Origin: a candidate division KSB1 bacterium
GTDB taxonomy: Bacteria; Zhuqueibacterota; Zhuqueibacteria; Thermofontimicrobiales; Thermofontimicrobiaceae
Length of the DNA stretch: 64,000 nucleotides
NCBI GenBank assembly: GCA_034506395.1
Contig: JAPDPQ010000008.1
Location: 1 to 64,000, forward strand
Reading direction: 5' to 3'
In this document: positions 28,438 to 37,527 of the stretch, in pieces
Layout: each line of letters begins with the position of its first letter
Position numbering within the stretch: the stretch's first letter is position 1
Program-made: the position numbers and the translations under genes
Notes under the pieces: generated by a model
What the model was told of the DNA's origin: nothing
The model's database searches: none
What the model saw: the letters and a program-made list of their open reading frames with translations, nothing else

Positions 28438-28974
28438 ATGGAAATCGAAAAACATCAACTAAGAGATGTAGGCGTTCGTTATTTGACGCCTGAAAATTGT
28501 CGGCTTTATATCGGCACACTCGGCTCGCTTCATTGCATCGTAGAAGATAAAGAGGCCTATGCCAATGTCTACTGTCTCATGACGTTTCCGATCAGTCATC
28601 CATATCAATTTATTTCAGTTTGCTATTCGGATGATGAAGGTAAAGAGCAGGAGATTGGTTTAATCGAATCTTTGGAAACCTTTCCAAAAGAAACCCAAGA
28701 TTTGGTCAAAAAAAGCCTTGGCCAGCACTATTTTGAACAAACCATTCGGCGGATCCATGATGTGCGCTGGGAATATGGCCTGATCTTCTTCGATGTTGAG
28801 ACCGAAAGTGGACGTACCCAATTCAGCATGCGCTGGCAGCACGATAAAGCACTGGAATATGGCCGCAATGGAAAGGTGTTGCTGGATACGTTCAATAATC
28901 GTTATGTTATTCCTTCTGTTTCAGATCTGCCTGCAGCGGATCGGAATCGATTACTGAGGTTTATTTATTGGTAA
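28438..28974 (+). CDS. DUF1854 protein
   Basis: A 178-residue soluble protein with features of DUF1854: an N-terminal segment with DVGVRYLTPENCRLY, the centre EIGLIESLETFPKETQDLVKK, a middle RRIHDVRWEYGLIFFDVET, and a C-terminal RWQHDKALEYGRNGKVLL with DTFNNRYVIP. As I recall, this family is found next to ABC exporters of the kind encoded just upstream, also in proteobacterial clusters with cyanophycin genes. The function is unknown. The ATG at 28438 has AAGGA ten bases upstream; its stop lies two bases before the start of the next gene, so those two are co-transcribed. Confidence 0.85.
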   Translation: MEIEKHQLRDVGVRYLTPENCRLYIGTLGSLHCIVEDKEAYANVYCLMTFPISHPYQFISVCYSDDEGKEQEIGLIESLETFPKETQDLVKKSLGQHYFEQTIRRIHDVRWEYGLIFFDVETESGRTQFSMRWQHDKALEYGRNGKVLLDTFNNRYVIPSVSDLPAADRNRLLRFIYW

Positions 28975-28976
28975 AG

Positions 28977-30209
28977 ATGGATATGATCATTCACTATTGG
29001 ACTTCGCTTGTTGTAATCTTGTTGACTTTAGCCGGAGTGGCAATCGGTCGCTACCCTGGCTTAAGAATGAATCGAGCCACGATCGTACTCGTGGGCTCAA
29101 CCGCTCTTATCATATTAGGGGCAATATCATTGGATCAGGCTTATCAGGCCATCGATCTGAATACCATTGTGCTATTATTTTCTATGATGGTGTTGAATAT
29201 CAATCTGCGCTTGGCTGGCTTTTTTGGTTTGGTGGTTCATCGCGTAGCTCGTTTTGCCAAAAATACTAAGCAACTCTTGTTTCTGGTGATTATGAGCTCA
29301 GGGATGCTTTCCGCCTTGTTTTTGAACGACACCGTCGTCATAATGTTTACGCCGCTGGTTCTTGAGATGACCACGGCGTTGAAGCGCAACCCCATTCCCT
29401 ATCTAATGGGGCTGGCTACCGCCGCCAACGTCGGTTCGACGGCGACCATTATTGGGAATCCGCAGAATATGTTGATTGGAATGGCGTCGGGAATTTCATT
29501 TATTTCCTTTGCCTGGTATCTAACCCCGGTAGCGATAGCTGGATTGTTGGTCGTTTACGCGGTTATTATCACGGTCTATCGGGATGAATTTAATGGTCAA
29601 AAATTGAACTATCAAATCTCTGATAGACCACGAATTTTCAAGCCGCTGCTTTATAAAAGCACCATTGCGTTAGCGTTGATGCTCGCTGCTTTCGTGGTCG
29701 GAGCAAAAATCCCACTCGCCGCTCTGGGTGCTGCATCTTTATTATTGATCACCCGCCGAATTAAGCCCCAGCGCGTATTCGGTGAGCTGGATTGGGGACT
29801 ATTGGTGTTTTTCTCGGGCTTATTCATCGTCACCCATGCGATCGAGACCAGTGGCTTAGGAGTTTATTTGTTCGACCAGGCTCGACCGCTGCTCGATCAA
29901 GGGCTCGCCCCTTTAACCATCGTTTCAGCACTGCTGAGCAACATCATCTCTAACGTCCCTGCTGTGCTGCTGTTTCGGCCTATCATGGGGTCGCTTGCTG
30001 ATCCGAACATTGCTTGGTTGACTTTGGCCATGGCGACCACTTTCGCCGGGAATTTAACCCTATTGGGCTCTGTCGCTAATTTGATCGTGGCTGAGACGGC
30101 CAAATCAAGAGGCATCCATCTTTCGTTCCAAGAATATCTCAAAGCGGGATTGCCGATCACCATAATCACCCTCACGATCGGCGTATTCTGGTTCAATTTC
30201 ATTAAGTGA
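28977..30209 (+). CDS. ArsB/NhaD/SLC13-type ion permease
   Basis: About 410 residues with ten or more hydrophobic segments. The motif NVGSTATIIGNPQNMLIG and a second inverted half (LLVFFSGLFIVTHAI...LSNIISNVPAVLLF) mark the ion-transporter superfamily that includes ArsB, NhaD and CitM. The ion could be anion, Na+/H+ or arsenite; neither motif set nor neighbours decide. The ATG at 28977 is two bases after the DUF1854 stop; a TTG at 28968 would overlap it. Confidence 0.85.
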   Translation: MDMIIHYWTSLVVILLTLAGVAIGRYPGLRMNRATIVLVGSTALIILGAISLDQAYQAIDLNTIVLLFSMMVLNINLRLAGFFGLVVHRVARFAKNTKQLLFLVIMSSGMLSALFLNDTVVIMFTPLVLEMTTALKRNPIPYLMGLATAANVGSTATIIGNPQNMLIGMASGISFISFAWYLTPVAIAGLLVVYAVIITVYRDEFNGQKLNYQISDRPRIFKPLLYKSTIALALMLAAFVVGAKIPLAALGAASLLLITRRIKPQRVFGELDWGLLVFFSGLFIVTHAIETSGLGVYLFDQARPLLDQGLAPLTIVSALLSNIISNVPAVLLFRPIMGSLADPNIAWLTLAMATTFAGNLTLLGSVANLIVAETAKSRGIHLSFQEYLKAGLPITIITLTIGVFWFNFIK

Positions 30210-30223
30210 CATCAAAAAATACC

Positions 30224-30252
30224 TTGACCAGAGGAAGTTCTAGTGCTATATT
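30224..30252 (+). promoter_or_regulatory. Orphan sigma-70-like promoter
   Basis: TTGACC and TATATT are 17 bases apart. They lie 15 bases behind the permease stop and no reading frame of note follows for over 900 bases. It may drive an untranslated RNA, or be chance in AT-rich DNA. Confidence 0.45.
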
Positions 30253-31147
30253 TGTTTGATAAGATGAAGTTCCGATGAATTAATCAACCTTTTTCTGACA
30301 CAATTGTGGACAAGCCCATACAAGTTTTAGCCAATTTCGAAGCATCTGTGATTTATCTGTTTGGCTTCCATGCGAAAAAGGAGCCAGCCATTAAGGAATC
30401 TGGATCTTCATGCTGCTCTGTCTGAGTTAGAATCATGGTAGTATTGATTTTTAAGCTATCGTTCCAAATCGGACAATTCCTAAATATCGGTGCTAATAAA
30501 GTAGCTGCTGTTTCTTTCGATCTGGTAAGGATGATCCAGAACTTCTTTATAAAAATCTCAAGCAAGAAATTTCCCTGAGGAACAATTGAACAGCTTTTTT
30601 ATTTGGCAAGATCAATGAATTCTAACAAGTTTTCTGGCAAGTGGACCGCTCGCTAAATAAACCACTCGATGAAAAAGAAGCGAATTGGCGAGTTTCGCAG
30701 CGATCGAGTTATGAGTTGGATAAGTTGGAAAGGATAAGCCTAATATCACTGTTGAGATAAAAAAATCAGAAAAATTAGACAAGCCAAGGCAGCGCATTTG
30801 TAATTGGTTCGGATCGCTTAAAAAGTCCAAATTATGCAGTCATCGTGGTTGCTGACGCAACTGTTCGGCTCTTATGCTTCATAATTCGTCTAAACGCATC
30901 TTCCGTTTGAAAATGGTAGTCAAGAGAATTGTCATCACATACAAAGAATTTCATCTCATTTCTCCAAAGCCAAAGGTGAAATTGTAGCGATTCTATTGGC
31001 TATCGAGACATATCGGTACATCGAGAATGGATTGTTGCCGATGAATTTTAAGTTTTAGACCTGGTATCTGAGATTTTCTCAATTTTAACAGAATCACTCA
31101 GACAGATTTATACATTGCACAAAAATCAACTCATGCGAATTTAATTT

Positions 31148-31176
31148 TTGAGCTATTATTTTGAATAAGCTAAAAT
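31148..31176 (+). promoter_or_regulatory. Promoter of the alcohol dehydrogenase gene
   Basis: TTGAGC (31148-31153) and TAAAAT (31171-31176) are 17 bases apart and lie just upstream of the GGGAGGG ribosome site. If it is used, the leader is very short. Confidence 0.55.
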
Positions 31177-31198
31177 CCAATTCGGGAGGGATTTTCAA

Positions 31199-32224
31199 TT
31201 GAAAGCGATGATTTTAACAGGTATTGTAGATTTAACTGCAAACAAAACGCCTTTAGATTTACAAGAGCTACCTCGGCCGATTCCAAAAGAAAACGAGATT
31301 TTAATCAAGGTCTTGGCTTGTGGTGTATGCCATACTGAGCTGGATGAGATTGAAGGTCGGACGCCACCATCATTTTTTCCGATGGTGCTTGGGCATCAGG
31401 TGGTCGGTAGGGTTGTTGAGATAGGAAAATCAGTCACAAAACATCGAATTGAGGATCGTGTGGGGGTTGCTTGGATTTTTTCATCGTGCGGCCGGTGTGA
31501 GTTTTGTCTTTCGGGCCGAGAGAACCTATGTCCCGATTTCAAAGCCACAGGACGAGATGCTTTTGGTGGCTATGCTGAATTCATGACTGTTGGAGAGGAT
31601 TTTGCATATCCCATACCAGAGGTGTTCTCTGATGCAGAGGCGGCCCCGTTGCTCTGTGCTGGTGCGATCGGCTATCGCTCGTTGCGATTGACCAATCTGA
31701 AAGACGGTCAGTACCTGGGATTGACAGGGTTTGGTGCATCGGGGCATTTGGTATTGCTGATGGTTAAATATCTTTATTCAAACGTTCGGATTTTCGTTTT
31801 TGCGCGGAGCGAGCAGGAGCAGAAGTTCGCCAGAGAGCTCGGAGCAGATTGGGCCGGCGACACTGATGCTGAACCACCCCATCCATGCCATAGCATCATC
31901 GATACCACCCCGGTTTGGAAGCCGATCGTGGCCGCCATGGAGCGTTTGCAGCCAGGCGGTAGGCTGGTCATTAATGCGATCCGCAAAGAAACCAACGATC
32001 AGCACGAGCTTTTGCAGCTCGATTATCCCAGGCATTTGTGGATGGAGAAAGAGATCAAAAGCGTCGCGAATATTACTCGACGCGATGTTTTAGATTTTTT
32101 AAAATTGGCTGCGGAAATTCCGATCAAGCCGGAAATACAATGTTATTCACTGGATCAGGCCAATCAGGCGCTGTTAGAGTTAAAACAGCGAAAAATTCGC
32201 GGGGCAAAAGTTTTGACAATCTAA
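31199..32224 (+). CDS. Zinc-dependent alcohol dehydrogenase (MDR family)
   Basis: Medium-chain dehydrogenase that oxidises alcohols or reduces aldehydes with NAD(P). The catalytic zinc region is CGVCHTEL (C41) with GHQ (H66) and a third Cys in LLCAGA; the structural zinc ligands are C97, C100, C103 and C111. The nucleotide site follows (GFGASG). Most family members have GHE where this has GHQ, a small departure. The start is TTG at 31199, eight bases after GGGAGGG; the ATG at 31208 would be too far. The substrate cannot be told. Confidence 0.9.
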   Translation: MKAMILTGIVDLTANKTPLDLQELPRPIPKENEILIKVLACGVCHTELDEIEGRTPPSFFPMVLGHQVVGRVVEIGKSVTKHRIEDRVGVAWIFSSCGRCEFCLSGRENLCPDFKATGRDAFGGYAEFMTVGEDFAYPIPEVFSDAEAAPLLCAGAIGYRSLRLTNLKDGQYLGLTGFGASGHLVLLMVKYLYSNVRIFVFARSEQEQKFARELGADWAGDTDAEPPHPCHSIIDTTPVWKPIVAAMERLQPGGRLVINAIRKETNDQHELLQLDYPRHLWMEKEIKSVANITRRDVLDFLKLAAEIPIKPEIQCYSLDQANQALLELKQRKIRGAKVLTI

Positions 32225-32232
32225 AAATTTGC

Positions 32233-32261
32233 TTGACAATTTGCTAATTTTTTATTATGAT
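32233..32261 (+). promoter_or_regulatory. Promoter of ssb
   Basis: TTGACA (32233-32238) and TATGAT (32256-32261) are 17 bases apart, nine bases after the preceding stop, with the ssb ATG 48 bases downstream after an AAAGGAGGG ribosome site. Confidence 0.8.
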
Positions 32262-32309
32262 AAAAAAACTACTAAACCCAATGAACCCACCTAACAAAGG
32301 AGGGAAGGA

Positions 32310-32762
32310 ATGTCCACTGGAAGAGGGACCGTTAATAAAGTCATTCTCTTGGGCCGATTAGGTAAAGATCCTGATTTGCGCTATACGCCAAGCGGCGCAC
32401 CGGTCGCGACCTTTAGTTTGGCCACCAATCTCGTCTGGAAGGACCAGGATGGTAATCAGAAGGAGCTGACCGAATGGCATCGGATTGTTGCGTGGCGTAA
32501 GCTGGCAGAGATTGCCAGCAATTATCTGAAAAAGGGAAGCCTTGTTTACATCGAAGGTCGGCTGCAGACCAGGTCATGGAACGACAAAAACAACGTGACC
32601 CGTTACACCACCGAAGTGGTCGCTGATAATTTAACCATGGTTGGTCCAAAAATGGAGCGAGCTGGTGAGCCGATAGAGGTTCCGCCCCCAATCGATGAAT
32701 TTATTCCAGGTGAACCTGAAGTGATCCCCCCTGCCCCATCAGAAGACGATCTGCCTTTCTAA
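32310..32762 (+). CDS. ssb: Single-stranded DNA-binding protein
   Basis: A 150-residue protein with an OB fold in the first about 112 residues (NKVILLGRLGKDPDLRYTPSG, TEWHRIVAWRKLAEI, YIEGRLQTRSW) and an acidic tail ending DDLPF, the tip that recruits repair and replication partners. It coats single-stranded DNA as a tetramer. It has its own promoter and a strong terminator, so it is a single transcription unit. The strong AAAGGAGGG ribosome site suits an abundant protein. Confidence 0.96.
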   Translation: MSTGRGTVNKVILLGRLGKDPDLRYTPSGAPVATFSLATNLVWKDQDGNQKELTEWHRIVAWRKLAEIASNYLKKGSLVYIEGRLQTRSWNDKNNVTRYTTEVVADNLTMVGPKMERAGEPIEVPPPIDEFIPGEPEVIPPAPSEDDLPF

Positions 32763-32794
32763 CAACCTTGTGGCAAAATATTGTCATGAGCACG

Positions 32795-32830
32795 AATCCG
32801 AGAATTTGTTATTCTCGGATTTTTTTATTA
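32795..32830 (+). terminator. Rho-independent terminator of ssb
   Basis: AATCCGAGAAT and ATTCTCGGATT make a perfect 11-base stem with a TTGTT loop, followed directly by a run of T. It lies 32 bases after the ssb stop. Confidence 0.92.
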
Positions 32831-32936
32831 AAATTGTTGCCTTTAAAAATTATTTTCATATATTATACACATGGCGTAAGCCCTGTACCACGACATTCAG
32901 ATGATTAAAAAATCGAAAAGAGGCTGATTCGTCCCC

Positions 32937-33362
32937 ATGAAGATCGAGCGATTGGTTCAACAAGCGTTAGCAGAACGGGAGCACGCACGGGCGCCATTTT
33001 CTCAATTCCGAGTGGGGGCGATTCTAGTGACAGCAGATGAACAGATCTACACTGGGTGCAACATCGAGATCAGTTCATTTGGTCTTACGATTTGCGCTGA
33101 GCGAGTCGCCATTTTTAAAGCTGTGTCTGAGGGAGTCACTGCGTTCAAAGCCATATTTATCGCATCCGATTCGGAGCGTTTCACTCCACCGTGCGGCGCC
33201 TGTCGCCAGGTGCTTTGGGAACTCGCTGGTAAGATCGATGTGTACATGATCAATCGCTTTGGTGAATTTCAAATCGTTCCTCTTGATGCGCTTCTGCCAC
33301 ATGGATTCGATAGCACGTTTTTAACAATACCAATTTATCTTGGAGAGAAAAAAGTCGACTGA
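32937..33362 (+). CDS. cdd: Cytidine deaminase
   Basis: Deaminates cytidine and deoxycytidine to uridine and deoxyuridine. The 141-residue chain is of the short tetrameric type. Zinc and catalytic residues lie in ICAERVA (Cys and Glu) and PCGACRQVL (two Cys), with FRVGAILVT and GCNIE near the substrate site. It opens a run of nucleoside-salvage genes and is followed by uridine kinase, which uses its product. Confidence 0.95.
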   Translation: MKIERLVQQALAEREHARAPFSQFRVGAILVTADEQIYTGCNIEISSFGLTICAERVAIFKAVSEGVTAFKAIFIASDSERFTPPCGACRQVLWELAGKIDVYMINRFGEFQIVPLDALLPHGFDSTFLTIPIYLGEKKVD

Positions 33363-33463
33363 TTATTTCCAATTGAACATCATATATCTCAACCTTATCT
33401 GGTAGAATCAATTGATCAGGCTGATTGAGACAAACCCTAATTTTAAACAGTTCGGTTGCAAAT

Positions 33464-34093
33464 ATGAAACCGCATATTTTAATCGGAATTGCCGGGGGAT
33501 CAGGTTCAGGCAAAACCCTGGTAGCGCGGCGCATTGTTGAAGAGTTGGGATCGGATAAGGTGATCATCATCCAACAGGATTCCTACTATCGCGATCTCAG
33601 CCATCTATCTTTGGAGCAACGCGCCAAGCAGAATTTTGATCACCCTGATGCGTTTGATCATCAATTTTTGATCGCCCAGATCAAGGATCTTTTGGCGGGA
33701 AAATCAATTGAACAACCGATTTATGATTATACGATCCACTCAAGGAAGAAGGAAACACGGCGCATTGGCGAGCATGTCATTATCGTCCTAGAGGGTATTT
33801 TGATCCTTCACGAACCAGAACTCCGAGATCTGATGGATATCAAAGTTTATGTTGATACCGATGATGATGTACGATTGATCCGACGGATCCGACGGGATGT
33901 CACCGAACGCGGGAGAAGCCTGGAGTCAATTTTGGAACAGTATGAAAATAGCGTCCGACCGATGCATTTGCAATTCGTGGAGCCGACCAAACGATATGCC
34001 GATATCATTATTCCCGAAGGTGGATATAATTTAGTGGCAATAGATTTGCTCAAGACAAAAATTCAAGCACTATTGGCTGAGAGAGGTTATTGA
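33464..34093 (+). CDS. udk: Uridine/cytidine kinase
   Basis: Phosphorylates uridine and cytidine to UMP and CMP. Walker A is GGSGSGKT (11-18); FDHPDAFD, EGILILHEPELRDLMDIKVYV, the lid TERGRSL and YADIIIPEGG are all standard. The length of 209 matches the family. The start is set at the ATG at 33464, because upstream codons are not conserved; the ribosome site is weak. It lies 101 bases after cdd and 82 before tdk. Confidence 0.95.
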   Translation: MKPHILIGIAGGSGSGKTLVARRIVEELGSDKVIIIQQDSYYRDLSHLSLEQRAKQNFDHPDAFDHQFLIAQIKDLLAGKSIEQPIYDYTIHSRKKETRRIGEHVIIVLEGILILHEPELRDLMDIKVYVDTDDDVRLIRRIRRDVTERGRSLESILEQYENSVRPMHLQFVEPTKRYADIIIPEGGYNLVAIDLLKTKIQALLAERGY

Positions 34094-34175
34094 TTTAAAT
34101 GACAAGCAAGTAGCGGATTCAATCGACTCGCACTCTAGATAAAATTCTGAATGGTTCAAACATCGAGGGAGCCGC

Positions 34176-34724
34176 ATGTTAGAAGTCATCACTGGAGCTA
34201 TGGAAGCAGGGAAAACCTGGCTATTGTATAAGCGAATTAGTGATGCTAAGTTAATGGGCAAAAAAGTACAAGTATTTGCTTTCCCTGTTCATAACGAGCA
34301 GATTGTCTCGCGAATTGGTTTTTCAAGTGAGGCTATCACGGTGCCCACGGTGGCAGAAATAGAATCTGCGTTGGAACCAGATACCGAAACAATAGCGATT
34401 GATGATGCGCAATTATTTGATGAAGAAGATTTGATCAATTTTTGCAATAAGTATCGAAAGACGATGGAGATCATCATCGCAGGAGTCCATCTGAATTGCT
34501 TTAATGAGAATTTTGGTGCCATGGTGGAACTTATGGGTCGCGCTGAAAAGGTGGTGGTCCTACTTGCCGTATGCGAAAAGTGCAAACAACAAACCGCTTT
34601 GATTTCCCAGCGCTACCGCGATCGTGAGCATACCATCCCAATCACCAAAGAGGACCCTAGAATTGAGTTACGAAAAGAATTTTATGCGCCGGTATGCTGG
34701 AACTGCTATCGGCCGCCACAATGA
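34176..34724 (+). CDS. tdk: Thymidine kinase (type II)
   Basis: Phosphorylates thymidine and deoxyuridine. Walker A is GAMEAGKT (7-14), where the family usually has GPMFSGKS; the second motif is IDDAQLF, for the usual DEAQFF. A zinc site is formed by CEKC (about 132-135) and CWNC (C174, C177). The length of 182 is normal. The deviations from consensus are mild, but the usual substrate-loop residues are not all obvious, so substrate range may differ. It lies between udk and nupC. Confidence 0.88.
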   Translation: MLEVITGAMEAGKTWLLYKRISDAKLMGKKVQVFAFPVHNEQIVSRIGFSSEAITVPTVAEIESALEPDTETIAIDDAQLFDEEDLINFCNKYRKTMEIIIAGVHLNCFNENFGAMVELMGRAEKVVVLLAVCEKCKQQTALISQRYRDREHTIPITKEDPRIELRKEFYAPVCWNCYRPPQ

Positions 34725-35049
34725 TTGATGCCATCGCCACGCTGCTTTATGAGGCAAGGGTCACATTTTTTCGATTTAGTCTGATGAGATAATCGATCAC
34801 CTGCTTGCCTCAAATACGTGGATATCTTCCCATCAAATATGGACAATTCGACCCGATTTCAATTCATCTGTTGGTTTATCAGAAAAAGGCGGTAGCTTTT
34901 CATTTTTTATTGAAATGCTGGCTTACGAAATAGATGTATCATTGAATGCCGAAGCAGATGGGGCTTCCTGCATGTCATTTGTTATTAGAAGAAATGATCA
35001 ACGGGCTAATAGGAATAAGCACAAATAGAGAATCAGTCAGGAGTGAACG
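34725..35049. other. Intergenic stretch before nupC
   Basis: About 325 bases without a gene. I see no clear terminator for tdk and no convincing promoter boxes; an untranslated leader for nupC is possible. Confidence 0.35.
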
Positions 35050-36369
35050 ATGTGGGTGCAAAAAGTTACGGCTATTTTTGGGATTTTTGTGTTATTGGGA
35101 ATCGCTTGGCTTCTTTCGAATAACAAAAAAAGGCTCAATTTTCGGGTTATAATTTGGGGGCTTGCCTTGCAGCTTCTGTTTGCGGTCCTCATTTTAAAGA
35201 CTGGCCCAGGACAGATGGTGTTCTTTTTTGCGCGAGCGTTTATTGCGAAATTATTGAGCTTCACAGACGCTGGAGCTTCGTTTTTATTCGGCAACCTCTA
35301 TCGCGGAGACCCTGGGATCATTGAGCAGATTGGGGGAGCTGGGCCGTTGCAACTTCGAGATGGCATCACTGGCCAGTTCATTGATGTGGGAATCGTATTT
35401 GCGTTCCATATTTTGCCAACCATTATCTTTTTCGCTTCGTTGATGAGCGTGCTGTATCATTTGGGAATCATGCAGAAGATTGTGCAATTCATGGCGTGGA
35501 TTATGGCGAAATCGATGGGGACCAGCGGGGCAGAGTCGCTTTCAGCGGCAGGCAATATTTTCGTGGGGCAGACCGAAGCGCCGCTGCTGGTTCGACCATA
35601 TGTGCCGGAGATGACCCATTCGGAACTCATGGCGATTATGGTAGGTGGATTTGCAACGATCGCTGGGGGTGTTATGGCGGCATATGTTCGTTTCGGGATC
35701 GATGCGGGACATTTGATGGCCGCCAGCGTGATGTCCGCTCCGGCTGCATTGGTGATGGCAAAAATCATCTATCCAGAGACAGAAGAACCGAAGACCCGCG
35801 GCCTGGTGAAGTTACCCAAAGAGAGGACGACGGCGAACGTGATCGATGCCGCCGCCTCCGGAGCCGCCGACGGATTGCGATTGGCTTTGAACGTCGGAGC
35901 GATGTTGATGGCCTTTATCGCATTGATAGCCATGATCAATTATGGCCTGGGCAAGATCGACGACCTCATTAATTTCATCACTTTTCATCATACCCAGTTC
36001 AATTGGGACCTGAGTCTGAAAAAGATCTTGGGGGTGATTTTTTCTCCCCTGGCTTTTTTCTTGGGGGTCACGCCGAGAGATCTTTTGCATTTTGGCAATC
36101 TATTGGGCACGAAAATTTCGATTAATGAAATGATCGCTTATATCGATCTGGTTAATCTGAAGGGCGTTATTTCAGAACGCTCCTACATTATCGCTACCTA
36201 CGCGCTTTGTGGCTTTGCAAATTTCAGTTCGATCGCCATCCAAATCGGTGGCATCGGTGGGATTGCCCCTGAACGCCGCAGCGATCTTGCAAGGATCGGA
36301 CTGAAAGCGATGATCGGGGGCGCTTTGGCATCATGGCTCACCGCCGCCATTGCAGGAATTCTTATTTGA
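35050..36369 (+). CDS. nupC: Concentrative nucleoside transporter NupC
   Basis: CNT-family proton- or sodium-coupled importer of nucleosides, 439 residues with at least eight hydrophobic segments. The signature motifs are present: AAGNIFVGQTEAPLLVRPY (about 165-183), the second hairpin GVTPRDLLHFGNLLGTKISINEM, and CGFANFSSIAIQIGGIGGIAPER. It lies in the salvage island and supplies the substrates of Cdd, Udk, Tdk and PNP. Confidence 0.95.
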   Translation: MWVQKVTAIFGIFVLLGIAWLLSNNKKRLNFRVIIWGLALQLLFAVLILKTGPGQMVFFFARAFIAKLLSFTDAGASFLFGNLYRGDPGIIEQIGGAGPLQLRDGITGQFIDVGIVFAFHILPTIIFFASLMSVLYHLGIMQKIVQFMAWIMAKSMGTSGAESLSAAGNIFVGQTEAPLLVRPYVPEMTHSELMAIMVGGFATIAGGVMAAYVRFGIDAGHLMAASVMSAPAALVMAKIIYPETEEPKTRGLVKLPKERTTANVIDAAASGAADGLRLALNVGAMLMAFIALIAMINYGLGKIDDLINFITFHHTQFNWDLSLKKILGVIFSPLAFFLGVTPRDLLHFGNLLGTKISINEMIAYIDLVNLKGVISERSYIIATYALCGFANFSSIAIQIGGIGGIAPERRSDLARIGLKAMIGGALASWLTAAIAGILI

Positions 36370-36702
36370 TGCCAAGAGAGAGTGGTTCTAACAATGATTA
36401 ATGATTTGAAGCTCGATTGCGCACTGGAAGGGCAAAATTGCGCGTTTTAGGAGAGAGACATAATGCCGTTGATCAATCAGAATGTCTCAGCGATGCGGAA
36501 GCAGCAAATTACCGAATGTGGCAGTGAGACAGATGATGTTTATGATATCTCTTTTTATAGTCGAACCTCAATTAAATTAAAACGCTCCGCATCCGGATCG
36601 AAATGAGGGAGCGTGCAAAATGGACCATTTAGATTCGCCTTCGATTGCTGGCGAAGCTTCGCAATAATTCCATTTTGCTATTTTGAAGGACTCATATAAA
36701 AA
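36370..36702. other. Intergenic stretch with structured segment before punA
   Basis: About 330 bases. The last part (36582-36678) folds into consecutive hairpins given separately. The first part carries no recognisable gene. Confidence 0.45.
36582..36678 (+). promoter_or_regulatory. Consecutive hairpins upstream of punA
   Basis: ACGCTCC (36582-36588) pairs with GGAGCGT (36608-36614), around the palindrome ATCCGGAT. Directly after, GCAAAATGGA (36615-36624) pairs with TCCATTTTGC (36669-36678), enclosing an inner TTCGCC/GGCGAA stem (36634-36655). The structure ends 24 bases before the punA ATG. It does not match the purine riboswitch that I know; it could be an unrecognised leader structure or a dispersed repeat. 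Confidence 0.6.
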
Positions 36703-37527
36703 ATGGAATCACAACATTTACAAGCGGCTTTTGAATTTATACGACAGAAGATTCCCCTCACACCATCGGCGGCGATCATTTTGGGATCAGGATTGGGCAG
36801 TTTCGGAGATGAATTGAAAGATAAGACCATCATCGATTGCAAGGAAATCCCCCATTATCCTGTGCCCCGAGTGGTTGGGCATGCAGGGGTTTGGATTTTG
36901 GGATGGTTGGAGGAAATTCCAATTCTGGCGTTAAAGGGACGGGTGCACACATACGAGGGATATTCGGCCCGACAGGTGACCTTTCCAATTCGGTTGTTAG
37001 CGAAATTGGGAATCCAACGGCTGGTGATCACTAATGCGGCTGGCGCAATCAATCCCACCTTTGAGCCCGGAGATCTAATGCTGATAACCGATCATATCAA
37101 TTTTTTATTTGATAGTCCCCTGATCGGAGACAATCGCCTCCCCGCCGAAAAGCGGTTCATTGACCTCTCCGAACCATATGATCGAAAATTCATCCATGGG
37201 GCTCTTGAAGTGTCCCAGCGACTCGGGATTCGGCTGCGCTCTGGGGTATTGATCTGTTTTCAAGGTCCGTCCTATGAGACGCCCGCTGAGGTTCGCATGG
37301 CTCGCGTTATGGGCGCAGATGCTGGCACGATGTCCACAGTCCCTGAAGTTATCGCTGCGAAGCAACAGGACATGCGAGTGCTGGGCATCTCATGCCTCAC
37401 CAATTTAGCCGCTGGCCTTTCTGACCAAAAATTGAGCCATGAAGAGGTTACCCGAACCGCAAATGCCATTCAGGATAAATTTATTTTATTGATGAGGGAG
37501 ATCATGAAACAGCTTCCGAACTGGTAG
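36703..37527 (+). CDS. punA: Purine nucleoside phosphorylase (trimeric type)
   Basis: Cleaves purine nucleosides with phosphate to free base and ribose-1-phosphate. Motifs of the trimeric PNP family are complete: ILGSGLG (26-32), GHAGVW, RVHTYEGYS, NAAGAIN, FQGPSYETPAEVRM, GTMSTVPEVIAA and SCLTNLAAGLS. The length of 274 is normal. It is of the inosine/guanosine-preferring family, although preference is not tested here. The nucleoside importer precedes it and adenine deaminase follows. Confidence 0.96.
   Translation: MESQHLQAAFEFIRQKIPLTPSAAIILGSGLGSFGDELKDKTIIDCKEIPHYPVPRVVGHAGVWILGWLEEIPILALKGRVHTYEGYSARQVTFPIRLLAKLGIQRLVITNAAGAINPTFEPGDLMLITDHINFLFDSPLIGDNRLPAEKRFIDLSEPYDRKFIHGALEVSQRLGIRLRSGVLICFQGPSYETPAEVRMARVMGADAGTMSTVPEVIAAKQQDMRVLGISCLTNLAAGLSDQKLSHEEVTRTANAIQDKFILLMREIMKQLPNW

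Larger units (their letters stand above)
30210..31198. other. 989-base gene-free stretch
   Basis: No supported ORF, repeat or tRNA is seen. A promoter-like pair lies at 30224-30252, close behind the permease stop, with no recognisable gene downstream, and the promoter of the alcohol dehydrogenase lies at 31148-31176. The space between is AT-rich with stops in all frames; a small RNA cannot be excluded. Confidence 0.4.

Noticed and set aside
28244..28462. A 72-codon frame between the ABC exporter and the DUF1854 gene
   Set aside because: No ribosome site and no similarity that I recognise; it runs into the start of the DUF1854 gene in another frame.
15170..31198. Two gene-free stretches of the same length (15170-16158 and 30210-31198, both 989 bases)
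   Set aside because: The sequences are unlike each other by eye, so they are not copies of one element; equal length looks like coincidence.
36582..36678. Known purine riboswitch before punA
   Set aside because: The conserved loop bases of the purine aptamer are not present, and the stems do not have the three-way arrangement.
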